This document shows positions 5,715 to 11,606 of a stretch of DNA of 11,606 bases, in pieces. Each line of letters starts with the position of its first letter. Positions within the stretch are counted from its first letter, which is position 1. Under the pieces are notes generated by a model, which worked only from the letters and a program-made list of their open reading frames with translations, was not told the DNA's origin and did no database searches. The stretch spans positions 1 to 11,606 of the forward strand of contig JAEEXW010000052.1 in the NCBI GenBank assembly GCA_016287995.1, given 5' to 3'. A program made the translations under genes and the position numbers. This DNA comes from Bacteroidales bacterium (lineage in GTDB: Bacteria; Bacteroidota; Bacteroidia; Bacteroidales; UBA3824).

Positions 5715-6845
5715 ATGGAAAAGAAGAATTCACAGAACACCGCAACTCGCGGTCTTGAAACTGTTGCAATAACAGATTGCACTAACAATCAGCAGTGGAC
5801 ACGGTATAGAAGCAGACAAGCCCATGGATTTGCCGCCGAAGATGCCAACGCATTACACGATATGTTGCACGGCAACAAAGTGGATAAAGTGGGTGTTGAC
5901 AATATCAAAAATGGTGCTGACCGCATAGTCAACAACAACATTAGTATTCAGACTAAGTATTGCGACACTGCAACTAAGTCTGTAAATGCTGCCTTTGAAA
6001 ACGGTCAGTTCCGTTATGAGGGAATGAAATTAGAAGTCCCCAAAGAGCAATACGACGAAGCCGTGCGCCTTATGGAGAGTCGCATTCGCAACGGACAAGT
6101 CAGTGGCGTAAGCGACCCAAATATGGCGAAGCAAATCGTCGTCAAAGGCCACTGCACTTACAACGAGGCAGTGAGAATAGCCAAGGCAGGGAATTGGGAC
6201 TCTATTAAGTTCGATGCAAAGACCCAATCTGTGTCATGTGCTTTTGCATGTGGATTGTCGGGCGTAGTCGGTTATGCGACGGCATTAAAAAATGGTGCCA
6301 CTCAGAAGGAAGCACTAAAATATGCTGGAGTGCAAGCAGCGAAAAGCGGCGCATCAACTCTTGTGTCAGGCGTAGCCGCTCAGCAACTTCTCCGTACAGA
6401 AGTCGGGCGTAATATGGCTGCATTCGCGACAAAGGCCATAAAACCTGTAATACAGAGCGCAATGCGAACGGAATTTGGGAAAGCAGTCCTTTCCAAAACA
6501 GCATCGGCGGTAGCAAAAACCTCTGTACAAGGTGCCGCCGCCACGAATGTTCTTACAAAGGCACTGCGCACCAATGCTGTTGTCGGCACAGTTACATTTG
6601 CAGTAACGACCATTCCCGATGTTGTAAAACTATGCAATGGGAAAATATCAGGACGTCAGTTCGCTGAAAATACGACATCCAACGCTGCGGGAATAGGCGG
6701 CGGTTGGGCAGGTGCAAGTGCCGGTGCTGCATTAGGTACTGCAATTTGTCCGGGTGTCGGAACTGTTATCGGTGGTATAATCGGCGGTTTAGGCGGCGGA
6801 ATGGGAGCCTCTGCCTGTGTCAGAAAAATATTCTCTTGGTTTTAA
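5715..6845 (+). CDS. Nuclease-like N-terminus fused to glycine-zipper C-terminus, unknown family
   Basis: A 376-residue protein from the ATG at 5715; a TTG at 5709 would add two residues and is less likely. Residues about 35-165 carry a pattern like the PD-(D/E)XK nuclease fold: Glu42 in a helix (HGFAAEDANALHDML), then GADRIVNNNISIQTKYC (67-83), giving Asp69 and Gln79-x-Lys81 in the positions of the D and (E/Q)xK active-site motifs. Residues about 172-300 are Ala/Gly/Val-rich helices with moderately hydrophobic stretches. The C-terminus (about 324-366) is a glycine zipper, such as GIGGGWAGASAGAALG and GTVIGGIIGGLGGGMG, typical of membrane-inserting segments. I recall similar anonymous proteins in other gut bacteria but no established function. 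It has its own promoter, long leader and terminator. Base composition is visibly more GC-rich than the kinase operon, suggesting separate acquisition. The nuclease reading is inference; pore formation or a toxin-like role is an alternative. Confidence 0.83.
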   Translation: MEKKNSQNTATRGLETVAITDCTNNQQWTRYRSRQAHGFAAEDANALHDMLHGNKVDKVGVDNIKNGADRIVNNNISIQTKYCDTATKSVNAAFENGQFRYEGMKLEVPKEQYDEAVRLMESRIRNGQVSGVSDPNMAKQIVVKGHCTYNEAVRIAKAGNWDSIKFDAKTQSVSCAFACGLSGVVGYATALKNGATQKEALKYAGVQAAKSGASTLVSGVAAQQLLRTEVGRNMAAFATKAIKPVIQSAMRTEFGKAVLSKTASAVAKTSVQGAAATNVLTKALRTNAVVGTVTFAVTTIPDVVKLCNGKISGRQFAENTTSNAAGIGGGWAGASAGAALGTAICPGVGTVIGGIIGGLGGGMGASACVRKIFSWF

Positions 6846-6851
6846 GAGATG

Positions 6852-6896
6852 TAATTGTCCCTTTGAGTGTTCTTCTCAGAGGGACAATTAATTTTT
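6852..6896 (+). terminator. Terminator after the glycine-zipper gene
   Basis: TAATTGTCCCTTTGAG (6852-6867), 7-base loop, CTCAGAGGGACAATTA (6875-6890), then ATTTTT. The 16-base stem has a single G-U type mismatch and starts 7 bases after the stop codon. Confidence 0.9.
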
Positions 6897-6948
6897 AATG
6901 CCATCAAAATATCTTTTTTGAATTATATTTTTTCCAACAAAAATTTTT

Positions 6949-6979
6949 TTTGTACAGTCGGTTCAAATTATTATTTTTG
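6949..6979 (+). promoter_or_regulatory. dut promoter
   Basis: TTTG (6949-6952), 19 bases, then TATTTTTG (6972-6979), full match to the Bacteroidota consensus. The expected start of transcription, near 6986, lies about 20 bases before the dut ATG. Confidence 0.75.
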
Positions 6980-7005
6980 CTAATAAAAATCTTCAAAAAA
7001 GAATT

Positions 7006-7437
7006 ATGCAAATAAAATTAATTAACAAGTCAAAAAATCCGTTACCTGAATACAAAACGAAATATTCGGCGGGAATGGATTTGTGTGCAAATTTAGACAA
7101 CGATTTGATTATAAAGCCTTTACAAAGGGTTTTAGTACCGACGGGACTGTTTATGGAACTGCCTGAGGGCTTTGAGGCGCAGATCCGTCCGAGGTCCGGT
7201 TTGGCAATCAAAAACGGCATCACCGTCCTCAACACGCCCGGCACAATTGATGCCGATTACAGAGGCGAAATCAAAGTGATTTTAATCAACCTTTCAGACG
7301 AGGATTTCGTCATTCACAGCGGCGACAGAATCTGCCAGATGGTTATCGCCAAATATGAACAGGCTGAAATTCTCCAAGTTGAAGTACTTTCAGAATCTGA
7401 TAGGGGAGAAGGCGGTTTCGGACATACGGGAGTGTAA
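7006..7437 (+). CDS. dut: Deoxyuridine 5'-triphosphate nucleotidohydrolase (dUTPase)
   Basis: Hydrolyses dUTP to dUMP and pyrophosphate, keeping uracil out of DNA and feeding dTMP synthesis; a cytoplasmic homotrimer in this family. At 143 residues it is of usual length, and all five trimeric dUTPase motifs are present in order: SAGMDL (21-26), PRSGLA (62-67), NTPGTIDADYRGEI (76-89, with the likely catalytic Asp82), GDRICQMV (106-113) and the C-terminal RGEGGFGHTGV (133-143), the flexible arm that closes over the active site. It has its own consensus promoter and is followed by rpiB under a separate promoter. No strong terminator is visible after it, only A/T-rich sequence. It reads as the normal host gene rather than a phage copy, as it marks the return to housekeeping genes after the accessory block. 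Confidence 0.97.
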   Translation: MQIKLINKSKNPLPEYKTKYSAGMDLCANLDNDLIIKPLQRVLVPTGLFMELPEGFEAQIRPRSGLAIKNGITVLNTPGTIDADYRGEIKVILINLSDEDFVIHSGDRICQMVIAKYEQAEILQVEVLSESDRGEGGFGHTGV

Positions 7438-7474
7438 AAAATTACAAAAATTTTTCGCAAACAACTTTTTTATG

Positions 7475-7482
7475 TAAATTTG
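7475..7482 (+). promoter_or_regulatory. rpiB promoter -7 element
   Basis: TAAATTTG fits TAnnTTTG exactly, 31 bases before the rpiB ATG. The -33 region has only a T-rich approximation (TTTT/TTTC) at 18-19 bases, so this is a weaker match than its neighbours. Confidence 0.55.
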
Positions 7483-7513
7483 CGCCGAAAAAAATTAATT
7501 TTAAAAAACGATA

Positions 7514-7957
7514 ATGAACATAAAAAAATTATTCATGGCATCTGACCATGCCGGTTACGAGTTAAAACTTTACTTAAAAGACTATCTCGTAAAAAAAGGT
7601 TTTCAGGTTGAAGACCTCGGAACAAATTCAGCAGAGAGTTGCGACTACGCCGACTACGCTCACCCGCTCGCAGAACAAGTAGAAAAAGATCCCGAATTTT
7701 ACGGAATCACTATCTGCGGTAGCGGCAACGGCATCTCCATCACCGCCAACAAACATCAAGGCATCCGCGCTGCATTGTGTTGGAACTCAGAGATTTCGAG
7801 ACTCGCACGCGCTCATAACAACGCTAACGTTCTCTCGCTTCCTGCGCGTTTTATCAGCAAAGGTGAAGCAGTTGAAATCCTCGAAGCGTTTTTCAGCACC
7901 GAGTTTGAAGGCGGCCGCCATCAGCGCAGAATCGAAAAAATCCCGGTAAAGAAATAG
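7514..7957 (+). CDS. rpiB: Ribose-5-phosphate isomerase B
   Basis: Interconverts ribose 5-phosphate and ribulose 5-phosphate in the non-oxidative pentose phosphate pathway, cytoplasmic. The 147-residue length is typical of RpiB/LacAB enzymes. Visible motifs: ASDHAGYELK (9-18) binding the sugar phosphate, CDYADYAHP (43-51), ICGSGNGISITANK (67-80) with catalytic-base candidate Cys68 and the phosphate loop, HNNANVLSLPAR (101-112) with the ring-opening His101, and GGRHQRRI (133-140). The cysteine at 68 marks the RpiB rather than LacA/LacB branch. Its stop codon is followed by a T run and then by a large imperfect palindrome that separates it from the convergent VanZ-like gene. Confidence 0.96.
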   Translation: MNIKKLFMASDHAGYELKLYLKDYLVKKGFQVEDLGTNSAESCDYADYAHPLAEQVEKDPEFYGITICGSGNGISITANKHQGIRAALCWNSEISRLARAHNNANVLSLPARFISKGEAVEILEAFFSTEFEGGRHQRRIEKIPVKK

Positions 7958-7965
7958 TTTTTTTT

Positions 7966-8092
7966 GTTCCCTTTTAGAAAAGGGAACCGGAAAATTTTTG
8001 AGAGCGCGCTGCGCGCGGAGTTAGTTATGTACGCCACTATCGCGCGAAGCGCGTGCTTAAAAGTTTTTTGGTTCTTTTTTTCAAAAAAGAAC
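7966..8092. repeat. Large GC-rich imperfect palindrome between convergent genes
   Basis: Each end is a perfect hairpin: GTTCCCTTTT-AG-AAAAGGGAAC (7966-7987) and GTTCTTTTTT-TC-AAAAAAGAAC (8071-8092). Inside are GCGCGCTGCGCGC-type (8003-8016 area) and CGCGCGAAGCGCG (8041-8053) palindromes, and the whole is roughly symmetrical about GTAC at 8029-8032. Because of the symmetry, both strands carry similar but spurious short reading frames. It probably works as a two-way terminator and looks like an interspersed genomic repeat; copy number cannot be seen here. The last codons and stop of the VanZ-like gene lie inside it. Confidence 0.75.
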
Positions 8093-8435
8093 ATAACATC
8101 GCACCTACGACCGCGCCGCAAAAATCAGCGAGCATGTCATAATAATCAAAACCGCGCCACGGGATAAAATATTGGATAATCTCAATCATTATTCCGTATA
8201 ACGTGCTGATTATTACGATTTTAATTTTATCAGAGAGACTGACGAACTTTTTTTCAAGACCGATTAACGCTGCGAGTATGAAAAAAATCCCGAAATGCAC
8301 GATTTTGTCGGCGTGCGGAATATGAAATTTCATCGGGTCTTCGTCGTGCGGAAGGTCAACTTTCATTGTGCAGCCGATGAGCATTATTACAGCCCAAAGG
8401 ATACTAAATTTGTAATTTTTAATTTTTTCTTTCAT
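8037..8435 (-). CDS. VanZ-like family membrane protein
   Basis: A 132-residue protein from the ATG at 8435, with four probable membrane segments (about 9-23, 46-60, 71-87 and 101-117). VanZ-family signatures are seen: HADKIVHFGIFFILAALI (41-58) and the IEIIQYFIPWRGFDYYDMLA segment (84-103), followed by DFCGAVVGAML. The family was named for a teicoplanin-resistance accessory protein; most members have no known role, so no resistance function is claimed. The last ~14 residues (KKRTKKLLSTRFAR) come from the palindromic repeat. An in-frame ATG at 8456 would add seven residues and overlap hemW further. With the chosen start, the gene shares its start region with divergent hemW. No promoter consensus is visible upstream inside hemW. 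Confidence 0.85.
   Translation of the reverse strand: MKEKIKNYKFSILWAVIMLIGCTMKVDLPHDEDPMKFHIPHADKIVHFGIFFILAALIGLEKKFVSLSDKIKIVIISTLYGIMIEIIQYFIPWRGFDYYDMLADFCGAVVGAMLCSFLKKRTKKLLSTRFAR
8405..8412 (+). promoter_or_regulatory. Probable hemW promoter -7 element
   Basis: TAAATTTG, an exact TAnnTTTG match, 22 bases before the hemW ATG and inside the start of the VanZ-like gene on the other strand. No TTTG box lies at the usual upstream distance. Confidence 0.45.
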
Positions 8436-9531
8436 GTCAGGATTATATGTCCACATTCCGTTTTGCGTAAGGAAATGCGGTTATTGTGATTTTTATTCCG
8501 TTAAACTCGGCAAAGATACGCATTTGCTTTCGCTTTTCACAGAAAAAATCATTAATGAAATTTTATTAAAATCTTATCTTTTTGACAAAGAAACAGTTGA
8601 AACGGTTTATTTTGGTGGGGGAACACCTTCAATTCTACCCGTCAAAACACTTGAAACAATTTTCAGTGCCATTGCAAAAAACTTTTCGCTCGCAAAAACA
8701 ATAGAATGTACTTTGGAAATCAACCCCGAACACGCAACTAACGAATATTTTAAAGAGTTAAAGGCGGCAGGTTTTGTCAACAGACTTTCTACGGGCTTTC
8801 AGGCTATGGACGATGACGGTTTAAAATATCTCGGCAGAAACCACTCTGTAACAGATAATTACCGTTATTTGGACCTGTGCAGAAAATACGGTTTCGACAA
8901 TTTTTCCGTCGATTATATTTTCGGTTATGAAACTTTGACAGAAAAGGAGGTAGAAAAAAGCATGAATTTTTTTTGCGATGAAAAAATTCCGCACATTTCG
9001 GCATATAGTCTTGGTATTGAGGACAATACACCGTTCGCATTAAAACTCCAAAAAGGTCTAATCCACAAGATGGATGACGAGTTTTTTTTGCGACAGTTTT
9101 CGTTAATTCATTCTATTTTAGAAAGTTATGGCTATAACCATTACGAAATATCCAACTATTCTCTTCCGGGAAAACATTCTCGGCACAATTCCAATTACTG
9201 GAATTTTGTACCGTATCTCGGCTTTGGACCTTCGGCACACTCGTATTATGACGATTCGCGGTCTTGGAACAGCCGCAGATTGCAGGAATATTTTTTTCAG
9301 ATAGGAGAGGGGCGGCTTTTTGAAGAGCGGGAAATCTTGACAAAAACCGACATTTACAACGAAAAAATAATGCTCGGTCTGCGCACAAAAAAAGGTCTTA
9401 AACTCTCAGAATTTCCAAAACTTGATTATTCTGAATTTAAAGAATATTTTACAGTTGAAGACGGTTATTTAAAGTTGAACTTGAAAGGCTGGTTTATTTC
9501 GGATTATATTATTTCCGAAATGTTTGAATAA
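8434..9531 (+). CDS. hemW: HemW-like radical SAM heme chaperone
   Basis: A 365-residue radical SAM protein. GLYVHIPFCVRKCGYCDFYS (3-22) carries the cluster motif Cys11-x3-Cys15-x2-Cys18. The residue two after the last cysteine is Phe20, as in HemW, whereas HemN coproporphyrinogen III dehydrogenase has a fourth cysteine there. GGGTPS (residues 61-66), the SAM-binding glycine motif, follows. Further HemW-like segments are SVDYIFGYE, HYEISNYSLPGKHSRHNSNY and YLGFGPSAHSYYDDSRSWN. HemW binds heme and hands it to respiratory enzymes; it was long mis-annotated as an oxygen-independent coproporphyrinogen oxidase. Length is close to the family norm. The ATG at 8434 gives the canonical N-terminus and overlaps the divergent VanZ-like start. 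A strong promoter motif overlaps its stop codon. Confidence 0.94.
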   Translation: MSGLYVHIPFCVRKCGYCDFYSVKLGKDTHLLSLFTEKIINEILLKSYLFDKETVETVYFGGGTPSILPVKTLETIFSAIAKNFSLAKTIECTLEINPEHATNEYFKELKAAGFVNRLSTGFQAMDDDGLKYLGRNHSVTDNYRYLDLCRKYGFDNFSVDYIFGYETLTEKEVEKSMNFFCDEKIPHISAYSLGIEDNTPFALKLQKGLIHKMDDEFFLRQFSLIHSILESYGYNHYEISNYSLPGKHSRHNSNYWNFVPYLGFGPSAHSYYDDSRSWNSRRLQEYFFQIGEGRLFEEREILTKTDIYNEKIMLGLRTKKGLKLSEFPKLDYSEFKEYFTVEDGYLKLNLKGWFISDYIISEMFE

Positions 9532-9554
9532 ACGGTAAAAAAAGAGTAACTTTG
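9523..9554 (+). promoter_or_regulatory. Consensus promoter at the end of hemW, facing the tRNA antisense strand
   Basis: TTTG (9523-9526), 20 bases, then TAACTTTG (9547-9554): full match. The transcript would start near 9561, cross the tRNA terminator hairpin and the tRNA gene in antisense, and could reach the HAD gene at 9728 with a leader of about 165 bases. The only nearer candidate for that gene (TTTG 9680-9683, TAACTTTT 9701-9708) has a poor spacing of 17. Confidence 0.55.
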
Positions 9555-9560
9555 CGGCAT

Positions 9561-9596
9561 AAAAAAAGCACTCTGAAATTTCTTTCAAAGTGCTTT
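9561..9596 (-). terminator. Terminator of the tRNA gene
   Basis: On the minus strand a 14-base stem (9583-9596 with 9565-9578, one G-U type mismatch) closes a GAAA tetraloop (9579-9582) and runs into seven Ts. It starts 2 bases after the mature tRNA end. Confidence 0.88.
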
Positions 9597-9597
9597 G

Positions 9598-9671
9598 TGG
9601 ACCCACTAGGGCTTGAACCTAGGACCCCCTGATTATGAGTCAGATGCTCTAACCAACTGAGCTATGGGTCC
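9598..9671 (-). tRNA. tRNA with CAU anticodon (elongator Met or lysidine-modified Ile)
   Basis: The complement folds as a standard 74-base cloverleaf: acceptor GGACCCA/TGGGTCC plus discriminator A, D stem GCTC/GAGC with AGTTGGTTA loop, anticodon stem TCTGA/TCAGG with loop CTCATAA (anticodon CAT at 9635-9637), 5-base variable region, and T arm CTAGG-TTCAAGC-CCTAG. CCA is not encoded, as usual in Bacteroidota. It is not initiator-like, since position 1-72 is a normal G-C pair. Telling elongator tRNA-Met from tRNA-Ile2, whose C34 is modified by TilS, is not safe by eye. It has its own promoter and terminator. Confidence 0.95.
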
Positions 9672-9689
9672 AGACTGATTTTGTGAGTG

Positions 9690-9721
9690 CAAAATTAAAA
9701 TAACTTTTTTAAATAAACAAA
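9690..9721 (-). promoter_or_regulatory. tRNA promoter
   Basis: On the minus strand TTTG (9721-9718), 20 bases, then TAATTTTG (9697-9690): full consensus match, ending 18 bases before the mature tRNA 5' end. Confidence 0.75.
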
Positions 9722-9727
9722 TTTTTT

Positions 9728-10333
9728 ATGAAAAATTTTGAAAAAATTAAAAACATTATCTTTGACCTCGGCGGAGTTTTGTTCTGCCTTGACGGTGAAG
9801 AAACACTAAAAGCATTTGAAAATCACGGTGTTAAGAATATTCGTGAAAAATTTTCCGAAATAATTCTTTCTAACTGGTTCAGAGATTTTGAAATCGGAAA
9901 TATCTCGCCCGAAGAGTTTTTAAAAGAGTTGAACACTCTTTGCGGCTCAAATTTAAGTATGAAGGATTTTGTTTTTTGCTGGAACGCTATGCTGACCGGC
10001 TACCCGGAAGAAAACCGCGATTTTTTGGAAAAACTTTCACAAAAATACAACCTTTATGTCCTGAGTAACACCAACATAACCCATGTTGAATTTTTTGAAC
10101 CGATAGCCAAGTGGCGAGACGGTCTTTTCAAGAAAAGGTATTATTCCAACGACATTCATTTACGAAAACCCGATAAAGAGTGTTTTGAATTTGTCATGTC
10201 AGATGCCGGAATCAAGGCGGAAGAAACGCTTTTTATCGACGACAGAGCGGACAATATTGCAGCGGCTAAAACGTTAGGAATCAACACTATACATTTAACA
10301 CAACAAAGCAGTCTTTTCGGATTTTTCAAATGA
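9728..10333 (+). CDS. HAD-superfamily phosphatase (subfamily IA)
   Basis: A 201-residue cytoplasmic hydrolase with all four HAD motifs: I, IIFDLGGVLF (10-19, nucleophile Asp13); II, YVLSNTN (110-116, Ser113); III, Lys147 in HLRKPDKECF; IV, LFIDDRADN (168-176, Asp171-Asp172). The DLGGV form of motif I has Gly in place of the second Asp of the usual DxD, as in YihX-like and epoxide-hydrolase-N-like members. It may therefore be a sugar-phosphate phosphatase, but the substrate cannot be told from sequence. The helical cap is inserted between motifs I and II (about 20-95), of C1 type. Its TGA overlaps the start of the TPR gene in ATGA, so the two are co-translated. The likely promoter lies upstream across the tRNA gene. 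Confidence 0.9.
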   Translation: MKNFEKIKNIIFDLGGVLFCLDGEETLKAFENHGVKNIREKFSEIILSNWFRDFEIGNISPEEFLKELNTLCGSNLSMKDFVFCWNAMLTGYPEENRDFLEKLSQKYNLYVLSNTNITHVEFFEPIAKWRDGLFKKRYYSNDIHLRKPDKECFEFVMSDAGIKAEETLFIDDRADNIAAAKTLGINTIHLTQQSSLFGFFK

Positions 10334-11334
10334 GAGGTTTATTAACGGCGTTGTTTATAACGCTGACGTTCTGCGGTTTTGCACAAAGTGATGCAGACAA
10401 ACTGAAACAGGCTTTGGAACTTTTGGAAAAAGGCAGTTTCAACGAATCAAATGAATTGTTAATTCCTTTATATTCAAAGAATTACATGAAAGATTTGGTT
10501 TGCTATAACATCAGTTTGAATTTTTTCAACCTAAACAACTTTACAAAAGCAGAAAAATACGCTAACGAATCGGTTGAAATGAATACGGCATATTCTATGC
10601 AAGCCGCTGTCATAAAAGGTAAATGCTTGAATATCAAAGGGAAATTTTCAGAAGAAGAAAAATTTTACCGCAAAATGACGGATAAATTTCCCAAAGAGTT
10701 TCTCTTTCATAACCTTTTAGCAGACAATCTTTTACGGCAAAAAAAATCCGAGGCAGCAGCAGAGGAGTTGAAAAAGTCAATCAGTCTTGACAGGTTTGGC
10801 GAGTCATCGCACTACAAACTCGGCAAAATTGAAGAGGAAAACGAAAATTTTGCAACATCTATGCTTTGTTATTATTATTTTTTGATGTGCAGCAAAAATT
10901 CAGGGCAGCGGAAAGAAACAATTTTATCCATGGCGAAAATAATGAATTTTAACGAATTTGACAGAGTGATTTCAGAGAAGACTTCAAATGAAAATATACC
11001 ATTAGAGGAGTCAAATATGTGTGCGATGATGTTTTTTTTAACAGACTTGGAAAAAATTTCTTTAAACGATTCTCTGCCGGACTTACAAAAATTTGTAAAA
11101 AATTCGAGACGTTTTTTGGAAGATGTAGCCGTTATGGGGTTAACTCATAGAAAAACAGGATATTTTTATGAGGATTTTTATGTTGATTTCTTTGCTAAAC
11201 TTATGGAAAACAATCTGTTAGATACGTTTTTGTATTATTGTCTGATAAAGATTTATCCGAATGTATCCGAAGAAATTCACGGCGTCACCAAAGAAAAAAT
11301 GCTGAAATTTGCGGAAATTTTGGAAGAAAATTAA
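10330..11334 (+). CDS. Exported tetratricopeptide-repeat protein
   Basis: A 334-residue protein starting with a signal peptide (MRGLLTALFITLTFCGFAQS, cleavage likely around residues 19-20, no lipobox), so it should be periplasmic. TPR-like helix pairs follow from about 22 to 190: ALELLEKGSFNESNELL, SLNFFNLNNFTKAEKYANES, KGKFSEEEKFYRKM, ADNLLRQKKSEAAAEELKKS and YKLGKIEEENENFATSM. The C-terminal ~140 residues are helical without an evident repeat. TPRs mediate protein contacts; the partner is unknown. It overlaps the HAD gene by 4 bases, though one product is cytoplasmic and the other exported, so the link may only be expression. It converges on the DUF3108-type gene, with a shared hairpin between them. 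Confidence 0.87.
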   Translation: MRGLLTALFITLTFCGFAQSDADKLKQALELLEKGSFNESNELLIPLYSKNYMKDLVCYNISLNFFNLNNFTKAEKYANESVEMNTAYSMQAAVIKGKCLNIKGKFSEEEKFYRKMTDKFPKEFLFHNLLADNLLRQKKSEAAAEELKKSISLDRFGESSHYKLGKIEEENENFATSMLCYYYFLMCSKNSGQRKETILSMAKIMNFNEFDRVISEKTSNENIPLEESNMCAMMFFLTDLEKISLNDSLPDLQKFVKNSRRFLEDVAVMGLTHRKTGYFYEDFYVDFFAKLMENNLLDTFLYYCLIKIYPNVSEEIHGVTKEKMLKFAEILEEN

Positions 11335-11343
11335 AAATGGAGT

Positions 11344-11364
11344 GCGGGCATTCCTGCCCGCTTT
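11344..11364. terminator. Hairpin terminator between convergent genes
   Basis: GCGGGCA-TTCC-TGCCCGC (11344-11361), a perfect 7-base-pair GC-rich stem, followed on the plus strand by TTT and on the minus strand, after a few bases, by a T run. It lies between the TPR stop (11334) and the minus-strand gene stop (11369), so it can serve both. Confidence 0.75.
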
Positions 11365-11368
11365 CCAA

Positions 11369-11606
11369 TTAATTCTTGAAATTCAACGGAAATTTTACGT
11401 TTTGATATTTCACCAAATCGACCTTTGCGCTGCCGACCATAAGGGACATTTGCGCGCGGACGGGGATTTTGTTTTCGTCGGCGGTTATCCAAATGCTCAA
11501 AGCATCCTGAGCCGTAAAAACGCCTGAAACTTCAACCACAGGAATAAATTTATAACAATGAATCTTTCCGAGTTTCGGAATCTTAACAGTCTCTGTCTTA
11601 ATGTAT
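11369..11606 (-). CDS. DUF3108-type protein, C-terminal part (runs off right edge)
   Basis: The complement, read from 11605, gives 78 residues and a TAA at 11371-11369. The pattern fits the C-terminus of DUF3108 proteins of Bacteroidota: KIPKLGKIHCYKFIPVVE, FTAQDALSIWITADENKIPV, then MSLMVGSAKVDLVKY and a short tail NVKFPLNFKN. Such proteins are usually exported, beta-rich and of unknown function, with the fold related to lipoprotein carrier and outer-membrane assembly factors. The start and any signal peptide lie outside the window. A plus-strand reading frame over 11309-11527 is a shadow. Confidence 0.8.
   Translation of the reverse strand, partial: YIKTETVKIPKLGKIHCYKFIPVVEVSGVFTAQDALSIWITADENKIPVRAQMSLMVGSAKVDLVKYQNVKFPLNFKN

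Noticed and set aside
6205..6637. Minus-strand open frames inside the glycine-zipper gene
   Set aside because: They are out-of-frame shadows of a GC-richer coding region; the plus-strand product has a coherent domain pattern, promoter and terminator.
7436..7458. Possible terminator after dut
   Set aside because: Only a weak A/T-only pairing (AAAAATT with AATTTTT); too unstable to call.
7921..8167. Overlapping open frames on both strands encoding similar Arg/Ala/Phe-rich peptides
   Set aside because: They are translations of the palindromic repeat, which reads alike on both strands; no start context or family support.
8434..9531. HemN coproporphyrinogen III dehydrogenase
   Set aside because: The fourth cysteine of the HemN motif is Phe20 here, which is the HemW pattern.
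11309..11527. Plus-strand open frame over the TPR gene end and right edge
   Set aside because: It crosses the terminator hairpin and lies opposite the DUF3108-type coding sequence.
1..11606. CRISPR array, insertion sequence, integrase or phage genes
   Set aside because: No regularly spaced repeats, transposase motifs, tyrosine/serine recombinase or phage structural proteins were seen.

Overview
The window looks like a Bacteroidota chromosome, probably from the order Bacteroidales. It is AT-rich. Nearly every transcription unit starts with the promoter type characteristic of that phylum (TTTG, 19-20 bases, then TAnnTTTG), strong purine-rich Shine-Dalgarno sites are absent, and the tRNA gene does not encode CCA. 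A DUF3108-type protein and a signal-peptide TPR protein fit the same group.

Layout. At the left edge lies the 5' part of nadA (quinolinate synthase), on the minus strand. Divergent from it is an accessory block (408-6845): a WYL-domain transcription regulator under its own promoter, then a separately promoted three-gene operon (1439-5489) that ends at a strong hairpin terminator. The operon encodes (1) a small coiled-coil protein with a glycine-rich membrane hairpin, (2) a soluble histidine-kinase-like protein with a long unrecognised N-terminal region, and (3) a receiver-domain protein whose C-terminal part is not a recognisable DNA-binding domain. The first two genes overlap by 4 bases and the third follows after 2 bases. 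Next comes a separately promoted single gene (5715-6845) with a long leader. Its product joins a PD-(D/E)XK-nuclease-like N-terminal region to a glycine-zipper C-terminus. Housekeeping genes resume after it: dut, rpiB, a VanZ-like membrane protein (minus strand), hemW, a CAU-anticodon tRNA (minus strand), a HAD phosphatase overlapping a secreted TPR protein, and at the right edge the 3' end of a DUF3108-type gene (minus strand).

How the parts may work together. The WYL regulator, membrane protein, kinase and receiver form a plausible phospho-relay module of the kind found in bacterial defence loci. The kinase would sense an insult and phosphorylate the receiver protein, and the small membrane protein would be the effector or sensor partner. 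This is inferred from domain content and operon structure. I cannot match the set to a named system; Detocs, the described defensive two-component system, is the nearest idea, but its characteristic nucleosidase effector is not visible here. The nuclease-like/glycine-zipper gene next door is a second candidate accessory or defence gene with visibly different base composition.

Other structural points are a ~127-bp GC-rich imperfect palindrome between rpiB and the VanZ-like gene that supplies the end of the latter, divergent start codons sharing one CATG, and a consensus promoter at the end of hemW that reads through the antisense strand of the tRNA gene.
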